Made by a program: the position numbers and the translations under genes. The notes beneath the pieces were generated by a model. The model ran no database searches. It saw nothing but the letters and a program-made list of their open reading frames with translations, and was not told the DNA's origin. Below, piece after piece: positions 27,727 through 36,525 of a DNA stretch of 64,000 nt. Each line of letters starts with the position of its first letter. Position 1 is the first letter of the stretch. This DNA comes from Pseudomonas frederiksbergensis (GTDB lineage: Bacteria > Pseudomonadota > Gammaproteobacteria > Pseudomonadales > Pseudomonadaceae), in the NCBI RefSeq assembly GCF_003732705.1, contig NZ_MOBR01000009.1, positions 62,001-126,000 on the forward strand, given 5' to 3'.

Positions 27727-30357
27727 ATGACTTCAAAGCGCACCTCAACCCCACCTTCCGGCATGGTCAGGGTGCGTGGCGCCCGGGAACATAACCTCAA
27801 GAACATCGATGTGGACATTCCCCGGGATGCCCTGGTGGTGTTCACCGGTGTGTCCGGTTCGGGCAAGTCGTCGCTGGCGTTTTCGACCCTATACGCCGAA
27901 GCGCAACGACGCTATTTCGAATCCGTGGCGCCTTATGCCCGGCGGCTGATCGATCAGGTCGGGGTGCCGGATGTGGATTCCATCGAAGGCCTGCCGCCCG
28001 CCGTGGCCCTGCAACAGCAGCGGGGCACGCCGAGTACCCGTTCTTCGGTGGGCAGCGTGACGACCCTGTCGAGCCTGATCCGCATGCTCTATTCCCGGGC
28101 CGGCAGTTACCCGCGGGGGCAGGCGATGCTGTATGCCGAGGACTTTTCGCCGAACACGCCCCAAGGTGCCTGTCCTGAATGTCATGGTCTGGGGCGGGTT
28201 TATGAGGTGACCGAAGCGCTGATGGTCCCGGACCCGAGCCTGACCATCCGCCAACGGGCAGTCGCCTCGTGGCCGCTGGCCTGGCAGGGGCAGAACCTGC
28301 GGGACATCCTGGTGACCATGGGCATCGACGTCGATATTCCCTGGCGCAAGTTGCCGAAAAAGCAGCGCGACTGGATTCTCTTCACCGAAGAAACCCCGAC
28401 CGTGCCGGTGTACGCCGGGCTCACCCCGGAAGAAACCAAAGTCGCCCTTCAGCGCAAAATGGAACCGAGTTACCAAGGCACGTTCACCGGCGCCCGGCGC
28501 TACATCCTGCACACCTTCAGCCAATCCCAAAGCGCATTGATGAAGCAGCGCGTCTCGCAATTCATGCTCGGCAGCCCTTGTCCGTTGTGCGACGGCAAAC
28601 GCCTCAAGCGCGAGGCATTGTCGGTGACCTTTGCCGGGTACGACATCGGCGAGTTGTCGCAGATGCCGTTGCTGCAAGTGGCCGAAGTGTTGCGCCCGGT
28701 GGCGGCTCACAGCTACCTCGATCATGCCGATGAGCCCGGTGAAGTGCTGACCCATGAGCAGACTCGCGAAGCCCGCGCACAACGCGTCGCCCACGGTGCC
28801 AGCGGTCATACCAACGCGCCGGATGTGCGCCACACGCCGAACCTGTCGGTGGAAAAGCGCCTGGCGGCGCAACGCATCGCCCAGGACTTGCTGGAACGGG
28901 TCAGCACCCTGACCGATCTGGGCCTCGGTTACCTGGCCCTGGAGCGCAGCACGCCGACTCTGTCTTCCGGCGAGTTGCAACGCCTGCGCCTGGCAACGCA
29001 ATTGGGTTCGCAACTGTTCGGCGTGATCTATGTCCTCGACGAACCGTCCGCCGGTCTGCACCCGGCAGATGGCGAGGCGTTGTTCGAAGCCCTGCAACGC
29101 CTGAAAGCGGCGGGCAATACCTTGTTTGTGGTCGAGCACGATCTGGAAACCATGCGCCGCGCCGACTGGTTGATCGATGTCGGGCCGGCGGCGGGTGAGC
29201 ATGGCGGGCACATTCTCTACAGCGGACATCCTTCAGGGCTGGAGCACATCGCCGATTCCCAGACCCGCGCCTATCTGTTCGCCGAGCAAGTCACCGCCAC
29301 CCGCGCTACTCGCAAGGCGAAGGACTGGCTGAAACTGGAAGGCATCACCCGCAATAACCTGAACAACCTCAGCGCCGAGTTTCCCTTGGGCTGCTTCACG
29401 GCGGTGACTGGCGTCTCGGGTTCCGGCAAGTCGAGCCTGGTCAGCCAGGCGCTGTTGGAACTGGTGGGCGCGCATCTGGGCCGTGCGACCACGGCCAGCG
29501 AACCGGAAGAGTTGAGTCTTGAAGACGACGCGCCGCAGGTCAGCGGTGGTCAGGTGACGGCGGGGCTGGAGTCGATCAAGCGCCTGGTGCAAGTCGATCA
29601 GAAACCCATCGGCCGCACGCCGCGTTCGAACCTGGCGACCTACACCGGGTTGTTCGACAACGTGCGCAAACTGTTCGCCGCCACCCCCGAGGCGCAAGCC
29701 GAGGGTTACGACGCCGGGCAGTTTTCCTTCAACGTCGCCAAGGGCCGTTGCCCGACTTGCGAAGGTGAGGGGTTTGTCAGCGTTGAATTGCTGTTTATGC
29801 CGAGCGTCTACGCGCCATGCCCGACCTGCCACGGTGCGCGCTATAACCCGCAGACCCTGGCCATCACCTGGCAGGGGCTGAGCATCGCCCAAGTGCTGCA
29901 ACTGACGGTGGACGACGCCGTCACGGTGTTTGCCGAGCAACCGGGCATCCGCCGTTCGCTGGAGGTGCTGCGGGATATTGGCCTCGGTTACCTGCGTTTG
30001 GGGCAACCGGCGACCGAACTGTCTGGCGGCGAAGCCCAGCGGATCAAACTGGCGACAGAGCTGCAGCGTAACCAGCGTGGCGCGACCCTGTATGTGCTCG
30101 ACGAGCCCACCACCGGATTACATCCGCGGGATGTGGATCGGTTGCTGGAGCAGTTGAATACCCTGGTGACCGCGGGGCACACGGTGATTGTGGTCGAACA
30201 TGAAATGCGCGTGGTGGCCCAGAGTGACTGGGTCATCGACATCGGGCCGGGGGCGGGGGATCAGGGTGGCAGGATTGTCGTGGCAGGCACGCCGCAGACC
30301 GTGGCCAAAAACAAAAAGAGCCGCACGGCGCCGTTTTTGGCTCGGGTGCTGCGGTAA
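27727..30357 (+). CDS. UvrA-like ABC ATPase (short UvrA paralogue)
   Basis: Encodes 876 residues, shorter than the roughly 940 of canonical UvrA. It keeps two ABC modules: Walker A GVSGSGKSS in both halves, the signature LSGGEAQR and Walker B LYVLDEPTTGLHP in the second. In the first module the signature reads LSSGELQR. Zinc-finger-type cysteine pairs occur at CPECHG, CPLCDG and CPTCEG..CPTCHG. The spacing suggests a reduced UvrB-binding region, as in UvrA2 proteins linked to drug or DNA-adduct tolerance. The absence of uvrB nearby is normal. It may help repair or resistance; its role cannot be fixed from sequence. Confidence 0.9.
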   Translation: MTSKRTSTPPSGMVRVRGAREHNLKNIDVDIPRDALVVFTGVSGSGKSSLAFSTLYAEAQRRYFESVAPYARRLIDQVGVPDVDSIEGLPPAVALQQQRGTPSTRSSVGSVTTLSSLIRMLYSRAGSYPRGQAMLYAEDFSPNTPQGACPECHGLGRVYEVTEALMVPDPSLTIRQRAVASWPLAWQGQNLRDILVTMGIDVDIPWRKLPKKQRDWILFTEETPTVPVYAGLTPEETKVALQRKMEPSYQGTFTGARRYILHTFSQSQSALMKQRVSQFMLGSPCPLCDGKRLKREALSVTFAGYDIGELSQMPLLQVAEVLRPVAAHSYLDHADEPGEVLTHEQTREARAQRVAHGASGHTNAPDVRHTPNLSVEKRLAAQRIAQDLLERVSTLTDLGLGYLALERSTPTLSSGELQRLRLATQLGSQLFGVIYVLDEPSAGLHPADGEALFEALQRLKAAGNTLFVVEHDLETMRRADWLIDVGPAAGEHGGHILYSGHPSGLEHIADSQTRAYLFAEQVTATRATRKAKDWLKLEGITRNNLNNLSAEFPLGCFTAVTGVSGSGKSSLVSQALLELVGAHLGRATTASEPEELSLEDDAPQVSGGQVTAGLESIKRLVQVDQKPIGRTPRSNLATYTGLFDNVRKLFAATPEAQAEGYDAGQFSFNVAKGRCPTCEGEGFVSVELLFMPSVYAPCPTCHGARYNPQTLAITWQGLSIAQVLQLTVDDAVTVFAEQPGIRRSLEVLRDIGLGYLRLGQPATELSGGEAQRIKLATELQRNQRGATLYVLDEPTTGLHPRDVDRLLEQLNTLVTAGHTVIVVEHEMRVVAQSDWVIDIGPGAGDQGGRIVVAGTPQTVAKNKKSRTAPFLARVLR

Positions 30358-30358
30358 T

Positions 30359-30496
30359 GATCGTTCCCACGCTCCGCGTGGGAATGCAGCCCGGGACGCT
30401 CTGCGTCCCATTGGAACGCGGAGCGTCCCTTGAGGCATTCCCACGCAGAGCGTGGGAACGATCAGATCGATCAGCGCGGAGCGTGGGAATGATCGG
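30359..30496. repeat. Type-2 palindromic repeat plus partial copy
   Basis: A full copy (30359-30463) with ends GATCGTTCCCACGC / GCGTGGGAACGATC is followed by a half copy ending GCGTGGGAATGATC. It lies between two convergent genes. Confidence 0.88.
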
Positions 30497-30499
30497 GGG

Positions 30500-32443
30500 T
30501 TAGGCGCCGTCGAGGCTGCGCCGAACTTTGTCCAGCAATTCGCTGATCTGGAACGGCTTGATCAGCATGTCCATGCCTTCCCCCAGGAACACCTGGCGAT
30601 TCAGGGCATTCTCCGCGTAGCCAGTCATGAACAGGATCGGCAAACCTTCGCGCCAGCCCCGGGCGACGTCCGCCAGTTCCCGGCCGCTCATGCGCGGCAA
30701 CCCGACGTCAGTCAGCATCAGGTCGATCGTGGGGTCGTTCTGCAACCGCTCCAGCGCCGTTTCGATGTCTTCCACCTGAGTGCAGCGATAACCGGCATCC
30801 ACCAGCACTTCGGCGACGAACATGCGCACCGACGGCATGTCTTCAACGATCAACACATGCTCCCCAGAGCCCTGGGAGTCCACCACCACGGTTGCCGTTT
30901 CAGCCCCCAGAGGATCCGCGCTGGCTGGCAGCATGATGGTCACTTCGGTGCCGCGCCGGGCCACGCTGCGGATGTGCGCGTCGCCACCGGACTGCCGTGC
31001 AAAACCGTAAATGGTCGACAGCCCCAACCCCGTGCCCTGGCCGAGGGGCTTGGTGGTGAAGAACGGGTCGAACACCTTGTCGATCACACTGTGTTCGATG
31101 CCCGTGCCGTCATCGCGCACGGCCAGCGCAATGTAGGCGCCGTCCGCCAGATTCGGGTCGCCGTGGGAATAGGAGGTGTAGGTGCTGACCCAGATATTGC
31201 CGCCCTGAGGCAGCGCATCCCGAGCGTTGATCACCAGGTTAAGCACGGCGCTTTCCAGTTGGATCGGATCGACCAGGGCGATGGCAGCCTTGGTGGTCAG
31301 TTCCAGCCTCAGGGTGATGCGCTCGCCGATGGTGCGAATCAACAGTTCTTCAAGGGAGCGGATGTTTTCGTTGATGTCCACCGGCCGGGTATCCAGCGGT
31401 TGCTGGCGGGCGAAGGCCAGCAGGCGATGGGTCAGGGACGCGGCGCTCATGGCTGAGTTCAGCGCGGCTTCGGCGTAGAACTGAACCTTGTCGGTGCGCC
31501 CATCGACGACCCGTTTCTGGATCAGCTCCAGGCTGGTGATGATGCCCGTCAGCAAATTATTGAAGTCATGGGCAATGCCCCCGGTGAGCTTGCCCAGCGC
31601 ATCCATTTTCTGCACTTGCAACAGTTGCGCTTCGGTGCGAACCCGCTCGGCGACTTCCTTGGCCAGTTGCGTGGTGGCGTCATCGAGCCGGGCCAGGTGC
31701 GAGCGTTCGCGATGGCGGTGTTCGGTAACATCTTCGACGAACACCAGGCTCAATTCCGGGGTGCGATACGGCGAAATCTGCCACTCGGTTTCCCGCACCT
31801 GGCCTTCGACCCGCATGTTCAGCGTGCCTTTCCAGCGTTCGCCATAAGCCAGGCGCAGACGCAACTCGTCAATCACCGCGCATTGATCGTCGGCAAAGCA
31901 TTCGCGCAGGCTGTCGGGGTCGAGGTTGTCCTGAATCAGTTGGGCAAAAGCGTGATTGCATTCGTGGACTTTCAGGGTCGCGTCCATCACCGCGATAGGC
32001 GCCGAGACGTTAGTGAAAATCTCGCGGAACCGCGCCTCGCTTTCGCGCAAGGCGTTCTCGGTGTCGCGCACCCGCAGTAGCGTGCGCAAGGTCGCCAGCA
32101 GCACGTCCGGGTCCACGGGATGGATCAGATAGGCGTCGGCGCCGGCATCGAGGCCGGTGATGATGTCGCCGGTCTGGATCGAGGCCGCTGACACATGAAT
32201 CACCGGCAGCAGGGCGGTGGCCGCATCGGCGCGCAATTTGCGTACGATGTCGAAGCCGCTCATGTCCGGCAGGTTGACGTCGAGGATCAGTGCATCGATC
32301 AGTTCGCTGTCGATCAGCGCCAGGCCTTCGCTGCCGGTGCCGGCTTCGAGTATGTCGTAGCCGTGGCTTTCCAGGCGCCGGCGCAGGGCGTAGCGGGTGG
32401 CGACGTTGTCGTCGACGATCAACAAGCGAATGTCACGTTTCAT
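30500..32443 (-). CDS. REC-PAS-histidine kinase-REC hybrid sensor
   Basis: Encodes 647 residues. An N-terminal receiver has Asp55 in LILDVNLPDMSG, then a PAS domain (about 135-255), a HisKA helix with His292 in GGIAHDFNNLL, a HATPase domain (GTGLGLSTIYGFARQSGG) and a C-terminal receiver with the acceptor Asp in MLTDVGLPRMSG. There is no membrane segment or DNA-binding domain. It ends the stressosome operon and overlaps the preceding kinase gene by 11 bases. The N-terminal receiver could take phosphate from that kinase, making a relay downstream of RsbRST. Confidence 0.93.
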   Translation of the reverse strand: MKRDIRLLIVDDNVATRYALRRRLESHGYDILEAGTGSEGLALIDSELIDALILDVNLPDMSGFDIVRKLRADAATALLPVIHVSAASIQTGDIITGLDAGADAYLIHPVDPDVLLATLRTLLRVRDTENALRESEARFREIFTNVSAPIAVMDATLKVHECNHAFAQLIQDNLDPDSLRECFADDQCAVIDELRLRLAYGERWKGTLNMRVEGQVRETEWQISPYRTPELSLVFVEDVTEHRHRERSHLARLDDATTQLAKEVAERVRTEAQLLQVQKMDALGKLTGGIAHDFNNLLTGIITSLELIQKRVVDGRTDKVQFYAEAALNSAMSAASLTHRLLAFARQQPLDTRPVDINENIRSLEELLIRTIGERITLRLELTTKAAIALVDPIQLESAVLNLVINARDALPQGGNIWVSTYTSYSHGDPNLADGAYIALAVRDDGTGIEHSVIDKVFDPFFTTKPLGQGTGLGLSTIYGFARQSGGDAHIRSVARRGTEVTIMLPASADPLGAETATVVVDSQGSGEHVLIVEDMPSVRMFVAEVLVDAGYRCTQVEDIETALERLQNDPTIDLMLTDVGLPRMSGRELADVARGWREGLPILFMTGYAENALNRQVFLGEGMDMLIKPFQISELLDKVRRSLDGA

Positions 32444-33308
32444 CGGCAGGCTCCACGGCGATGGCCAGCGGGATGATCACGAAAAAGGTCGAACCGGTGC
32501 CCGGCGTGCTCTGCACCCCGACTTCGCCCCCCAGCAGCGCGGCGAAGCGTTTGCACAGGGAAAGACCCAGCCCGGTGCCGCGCAGGCGTTTCTGCAACGG
32601 CGAATCGACTTGGGAGAAGTCCTCGAACAATGCGCCATGTAGCTCCGGGGCGATACCTATTCCGGTGTCGCTGACCGCGAAGCGCACGTGATCTTTATTT
32701 TCCAGCTGTGCCGAGACCCGCACTTCACCGCGTGTGGTGAACTTCAGCGAGTTGGAAATGAAGTTGCGCAGGATCTGCGCGAGTTTCTTGTCATCGGTGT
32801 ACAGCCGTGGAATGCCCACCGGTTCTTCGAAGATCAGGTCCACGGCGCTGCCATCGACAATCGGCCGGAACATGCCGCGCAGGGCGGCGAACAGGTCGAG
32901 CATGTCGAACCAGGCCGGGGAAATACTGATGCGCCCGGCCTCGATCTTCGCCAGGTCGAGCAGGTCGTCGACCATGTCGCTCAGTTCCCGCGCAGCCCCG
33001 CTGACGAACGCCACTTGTTTGTGTTGCTCGGGGCTCAAAGGGCCGTCGAGTTCATCGGTCAGCAGCCCGGTAATGCTCAGGATCGAGCCCAGCGGCGTGC
33101 GAAACTCATGGCTCATGTACGACAGGAAACGGCTTTTCAGGTCCGAGGCCTGGCGCAATTGCTCGGCTTGCTCATCGAGTTCGGCGTACAGCGCCAATAC
33201 GCCCTGGTTGGTTTCATCGAGTTCATCGCGCAGGGCGCTGGCTTCGCTCTGCAATTGGGCGATCAGTGTCGCTTGTTCGTCTGGCGTCAGGTTGGGTGAC
33301 TCAGCCAT
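32433..33308 (-). CDS. Cytosolic histidine kinase
   Basis: Encodes 291 residues. An N-terminal coiled coil (about 12-58) with no sensor domain leads to the HisKA motif SYMSHEFRTPLGS with His67, followed by a HATPase domain (ILRNFISNSLKFT, DTGIGIAPE, GTGLGLSLCKRF). The start at 33308 gives an 8-base overlap with the upstream phosphatase gene (ATGGCTGA), so translation is coupled. Lacking its own sensor, it probably takes its signal through the coiled coil from the stressosome proteins encoded upstream, and passes phosphate to the REC domains of the next gene. Confidence 0.92.
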   Translation of the reverse strand: MAESPNLTPDEQATLIAQLQSEASALRDELDETNQGVLALYAELDEQAEQLRQASDLKSRFLSYMSHEFRTPLGSILSITGLLTDELDGPLSPEQHKQVAFVSGAARELSDMVDDLLDLAKIEAGRISISPAWFDMLDLFAALRGMFRPIVDGSAVDLIFEEPVGIPRLYTDDKKLAQILRNFISNSLKFTTRGEVRVSAQLENKDHVRFAVSDTGIGIAPELHGALFEDFSQVDSPLQKRLRGTGLGLSLCKRFAALLGGEVGVQSTPGTGSTFFVIIPLAIAVEPADET

Positions 33309-34311
33309 GGGCGGTCTCCAGAGCAACGACCAATACCGTTACATCGTCCCGCCCGCGACAGAAGTCACGGTGCAGGACGGTGGCAATCACGGCGGGATGA
33401 CGGTGCACCAGGCCGGGGTAATCTTGCAGGTTCCAACGGGACTGCAGTCCGTCGCTGTACATGATCAACAGGTGTCCGTTCACTTGAGCATAGTCAAAGG
33501 GTTGTGCGCGCCGGTATTGGCCGCCCACGATGCCGGGGTGGGAAGCCAGACCACGGGATTTGTCCGGGCCGATCAGGCTGGCGCCAATGTTGCCGATACC
33601 GACGAACTTCAAGGCATCGCCGTTGAATTGCGCGAAGGCCCCGGCGCCGCCACGGGTGCCGGTCATGGCTTGATGCATGTCCTCCAGCAACAGCGTCGGC
33701 GAGGCGAACGGCGCCAGGGCGAAGACTTTCTCACCGGCGCGAGCGGCGCGTTCGGCTTCTTCGCCATGGCCGAGACCGTCGATCACCAGGGCGCTGATGC
33801 AGGCCCCGTCGAAGGCCAGGTGCCAGACATCGCCGCACGCCGGGTCGTGGTGCAATGAATGCTGAGTGACGCCGAACCGTCGATCCGGCGCCTTGTCGCT
33901 GCGCGGGTACAAACGCGTCAGCAGCACGGCGCCACGGTGATCGGCATACACATCAAATACGTCCGCCTGGCGTGATACCGCGCCCAGCCCGATGCCTTGG
34001 GTGCCGCCGGTAGAAAAGCCATCGGTCAGGCAGGCCTGTAAATCAAAGCCTGCGGCGCGGTCCACCGCGAGTATCTCGATGCCGAAGCCTGATGGACGAG
34101 GCAAGGTTCGCAGGTGCAGCTCGCCCCGGGTCGCATGCTTGAGCACGTTGCTGGCCAGTTCCGTGACCACCAGCGCGACACGACCGGCATCGGTGGCGTC
34201 GAAGCCGTTTTTTTCCGCCAATTGTTGCGCGGTGCGCCGGGCGTGACCGATCTGACTGCTGTCTTCAATCGGCAGTACGAGGGTCACTGTGCCGCCAATG
34301 TTCATGTCCAT
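33301..34311 (-). CDS. RsbT-like HATPase fused to PP2C/SpoIIE phosphatase (RsbX-like output)
   Basis: Encodes 336 residues in two parts. Residues 1-130 are an anti-sigma-type HATPase: N-box VVTELASNVLKHATRGEL and G-box GIGLGAVSRQADVF. Residues about 140-336 are a PP2C/SpoIIE phosphatase with metal-binding acids in VIDGLGHGEEAE, MYSDGLQ and GRDDVTVLVV. In Bacillus, RsbX dephosphorylates RsbS/RsbR; a phosphatase at this place in the operon would reset the stressosome. The added HATPase may bind the module or act as a second kinase. The gene overlaps rsbT at its start and the histidine kinase gene at its end. Confidence 0.9.
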   Translation of the reverse strand: MDMNIGGTVTLVLPIEDSSQIGHARRTAQQLAEKNGFDATDAGRVALVVTELASNVLKHATRGELHLRTLPRPSGFGIEILAVDRAAGFDLQACLTDGFSTGGTQGIGLGAVSRQADVFDVYADHRGAVLLTRLYPRSDKAPDRRFGVTQHSLHHDPACGDVWHLAFDGACISALVIDGLGHGEEAERAARAGEKVFALAPFASPTLLLEDMHQAMTGTRGGAGAFAQFNGDALKFVGIGNIGASLIGPDKSRGLASHPGIVGGQYRRAQPFDYAQVNGHLLIMYSDGLQSRWNLQDYPGLVHRHPAVIATVLHRDFCRGRDDVTVLVVALETAHG

Positions 34312-34706
34312 CGGGTGATCGTTATGCGAGTGCCTTTGCCAGGCTCGGTTTCCAGCTCGAATTCTTCCACCAGCCGCTTGGCGCCGGTCAGTCCGAGTCC
34401 AAGTCCGCTGCCGGAGGTCCAGCCGTCGGTCATTGCCAACTTGATGTCGGGGATGCCGGGGCCTTCGTCACGGAAGGTCAGGCGCAGGCCGGTGCGCGCG
34501 TTTTCATCGAGAATCTGCCAGTCCATATCGCCGCCACCGCCATAGACCATGGTGTTGCGCGCCAACTCGCTGACGGCGGTCACCAGTTTGGTCAGGTCGA
34601 TCAGGCGCATGCCGCATTCCTGGGCAAGTTTGCGCGCAGTCTGCCGAGCCAGGACCACGTCCTGCTCGATTTGAATCGGTTGGCTGCCGCTGCTGCGCAC
34701 GGTCAT
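34302..34706 (-). CDS. rsbT: RsbT, stressosome serine/threonine kinase
   Basis: Encodes 134 residues, a single GHKL ATPase domain. The N-box is SELARNTMVYGGGGD, followed by FRDEGPGIPD and the lid GSGLGLGLTGAKRLVEEF. RsbT phosphorylates the STAS domains of RsbR and RsbS, then leaves the stressosome to turn on an output protein. Overlaps of four bases with rsbS and ten with the phosphatase gene show one transcript. No RsbU or sigma-B gene is in the window, so the output differs from Bacillus. Confidence 0.93.
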   Translation of the reverse strand: MTVRSSGSQPIQIEQDVVLARQTARKLAQECGMRLIDLTKLVTAVSELARNTMVYGGGGDMDWQILDENARTGLRLTFRDEGPGIPDIKLAMTDGWTSGSGLGLGLTGAKRLVEEFELETEPGKGTRITITRWT

Positions 34707-35065
34707 TGTTCGCGTACTCGGGCCTGCAGCAGTTTCATCCCACGCTCGACGTTCAACGCCGTGCTGACGCCGGGCAGGGTCAGGCCCAGTTCGACCAGGG
34801 TAATCGCCACGGCCGGTTGCATGCCGACCAACACGGTCTCGGCATCCATGATTTTTGACAGGCCGGAAATGGTCCCGATCATCCGGCCGATAAATGAGTC
34901 GACCATGTCCAGCGCCGAGATATCGATCAGCACGCCCCGGGCCGAGGTATTGCTGATGCGCTCGGACAGGTCATCCTGAAGGGTGAGGGCGAGCTGGTCA
35001 TGCATGTCGACCTGGATGGTCACCAGCAGGAAGTGGCCCATTTGCAAAATCGGGATGCGCTCCAT
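34703..35065 (-). CDS. rsbS: RsbS, stressosome STAS scaffold
   Basis: Encodes 120 residues forming one STAS domain. The phosphorylation site is conserved: Ser57 in LDMVDSFIGR corresponds to the serine phosphorylated by RsbT in Bacillus RsbS. MERIPILQMGHFLLVTIQ is the typical RsbS opening. RsbS and RsbR build the icosahedral-type stressosome core that holds RsbT until stress. rsbS lies between rsbR (four bases upstream) and rsbT (overlapping), the standard RST order. Confidence 0.93.
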   Translation of the reverse strand: MERIPILQMGHFLLVTIQVDMHDQLALTLQDDLSERISNTSARGVLIDISALDMVDSFIGRMIGTISGLSKIMDAETVLVGMQPAVAITLVELGLTLPGVSTALNVERGMKLLQARVREQ

Positions 35066-35069
35066 CGCC

Positions 35070-35921
35070 TCATACCGCCTTGCTGACGGTGATTCCCAGG
35101 CGGGTCAGGGCCAATTTCAGGGCATCGGCCAGGTTGGCCTTGGTGACCACGCCTTGCAGGTCCAGGCCCAGGTGCACGATGGTTTGCGCGATCTGCGGAC
35201 GCACGCCGCTGATGATGCAATCGGCGCCCATCAGGCGAATGGCGGTGACGGTTTTGAGCAGATGTTGCGCCACCAGGGTGTCGACGGTCGGTACGCCGGT
35301 GATGTCGATAATGGCGATTTCCGAGCCGGTGTCGACGATCCGTTGCAGCAGCGATTCCATCACCACTTGGGTGCGTTGCGAGTCGAGGGTGCCGATCATC
35401 GGCAGCGCCAGTACGCCATCCCAGAGCTTGACCACCGGGGTCGACAGCTCCAGCAGTTCTTCCTGCTGGCGCTTGATCACCGCTTCCCGGGATTTCTGGA
35501 AGGTGCGGATGGTGTGCATGCCCAGGGCATCGAGCAGCTCGGAGATTTCCCAGAGTTGTTCGGCCAACATCGCTGGATCGTCGCGGTAGTGAGCTTGCAG
35601 CAAGGTAAACAGCGGGCCTTTGAGCGCGAAGATGAAACTGGCGGTCTGTTGCGAGTCGTGGCCGAGCAGGGCGCGGCTATGGGAGAGCTTTTCGAGGGAC
35701 TGGCGAATCTCGTCCCAGCCGGAGGCGGCGATGTTCTGCCCGTTGCCTTGTTCCAGCCCGGAAATGATCAGATGAAGGAAGTCCGACGTTTGTTGCTTGA
35801 GGTCGTGTTCCTTGATGTTACGCGTGGCACCACTGGCCTCGAGGCTGTTCGTCCATTCGGCGAGCAGTTGCGCCTGGTTGTTTTTGATCGCTTCGAGTGT
35901 GTTGCTTTGCAGTGCCGCCAT
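35070..35921 (-). CDS. rsbR: RsbR-type stressosome sensor
   Basis: Encodes 283 residues. Residues 1-145 are an all-helical N-terminal sensor of the non-haem globin-like kind (WEISELLDALGMHTIRTF), and 160-283 are a STAS domain. Thr215 (VPTVDTLVA) fits the second RsbT target of Bacillus RsbRA; the first target position appears to be Ser181 (GTLDS) in place of threonine. The N-terminal domain is the turret that senses stress. Start ATG 35921 has GGGAG upstream; the longer ORF start is not supported. It is the first gene of a six-gene operon running to 30500. Confidence 0.93.
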   Translation of the reverse strand: MAALQSNTLEAIKNNQAQLLAEWTNSLEASGATRNIKEHDLKQQTSDFLHLIISGLEQGNGQNIAASGWDEIRQSLEKLSHSRALLGHDSQQTASFIFALKGPLFTLLQAHYRDDPAMLAEQLWEISELLDALGMHTIRTFQKSREAVIKRQQEELLELSTPVVKLWDGVLALPMIGTLDSQRTQVVMESLLQRIVDTGSEIAIIDITGVPTVDTLVAQHLLKTVTAIRLMGADCIISGVRPQIAQTIVHLGLDLQGVVTKANLADALKLALTRLGITVSKAV

Positions 35922-35928
35922 GTGTCTT

Positions 35929-35964
35929 GACTCCCTGAAAATGATGGGCCGATTCCCTGAAAAT
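35929..35964. promoter_or_regulatory. Direct repeats upstream of rsbR
   Basis: GACTCCCTGAAAAT (35929-35942) and GATTCCCTGAAAAT (35951-35964) are 13/14 identical and 22 bases apart, about two helical turns, on the same face of the DNA. The proximal copy covers the rsbR ribosome-binding site. A regulator site or a leader duplication are both possible. Confidence 0.4.
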
Positions 35965-36152
35965 CGATCGGCGCAGATCAGTGACATTTGCCGTGCGAAA
36001 TAGTTGTTCGCTACCGGAAGGATTTTTCATCCTTGAGCACAACTCTAGTAGGCGCTGGGCTTCATGCAATGGAACGTTGGGCGGGGGATGGCTTCGAATC
36101 TTCAAGGCCCGACTGTTTCAGCCGCGCTTGAATAGTGACGAATGAGGTGTTT

Positions 36153-36401
36153 ATGAAAGACGACTCAATGAGCCAGCAGCAGGACCAGGCGATCAACCGC
36201 AACGATCCGGCGATCGACCCGCAAACCCCGGGAGAAGGTGACAGCGAAACCCCTGAACCGGACAGCGCCAACAGCGCCGTCGACCAGAAAAATCGGCACA
36301 CCGATAATGACAACGAGTTCAGTCCCGGCTTCAAACCGAACCCTGACCGGCCGAAGCCTGGCGATGACACGGATGCTGATATCGATACCGATGGCGGCTA
36401 A
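36153..36401 (+). CDS. Small acidic disordered protein
   Basis: Encodes 82 residues rich in Asp, Pro, Asn, Gln and Glu, with few hydrophobic residues (for example NRNDPAIDPQTPGEGDSETP and DDTDADIDTDGG). It is predicted by eye to be intrinsically disordered, without signal or membrane segment. The ATG at 36153 is chosen because GAGG lies five bases upstream; an in-frame ATG at 36135 has none. Divergent from the stressosome operon. No family recognised; composition is like that of the 57-residue protein at 37611. Confidence 0.65.
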   Translation: MKDDSMSQQQDQAINRNDPAIDPQTPGEGDSETPEPDSANSAVDQKNRHTDNDNEFSPGFKPNPDRPKPGDDTDADIDTDGG

Positions 36402-36420
36402 CCGACCAGCACAAAACAAC

Positions 36421-36510
36421 TGTGGGAGCGAGCCTGCTCGCGAAGGCGGCGGATTAGTCAACATCATCATTGACTGATTCACCGTTTTCGCGAGCAGGCT
36501 CGCTCCCACA
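36421..36510. repeat. REP inverted pair (type 1)
   Basis: TGTGGGAGCGAGCCTGCTCG and CGAGCAGGCTCGCTCCCACA flank a short loop between two convergent genes. Confidence 0.9.
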
Positions 36511-36525
36511 AGGAAGGTGCTACGT

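Noticed and set aside
34302..35921. Sigma-B general stress operon
   Set aside because: rsbRST is present, but there is no RsbU, RsbV, RsbW or sigma-B-like gene in the window; the downstream genes are two-component proteins.
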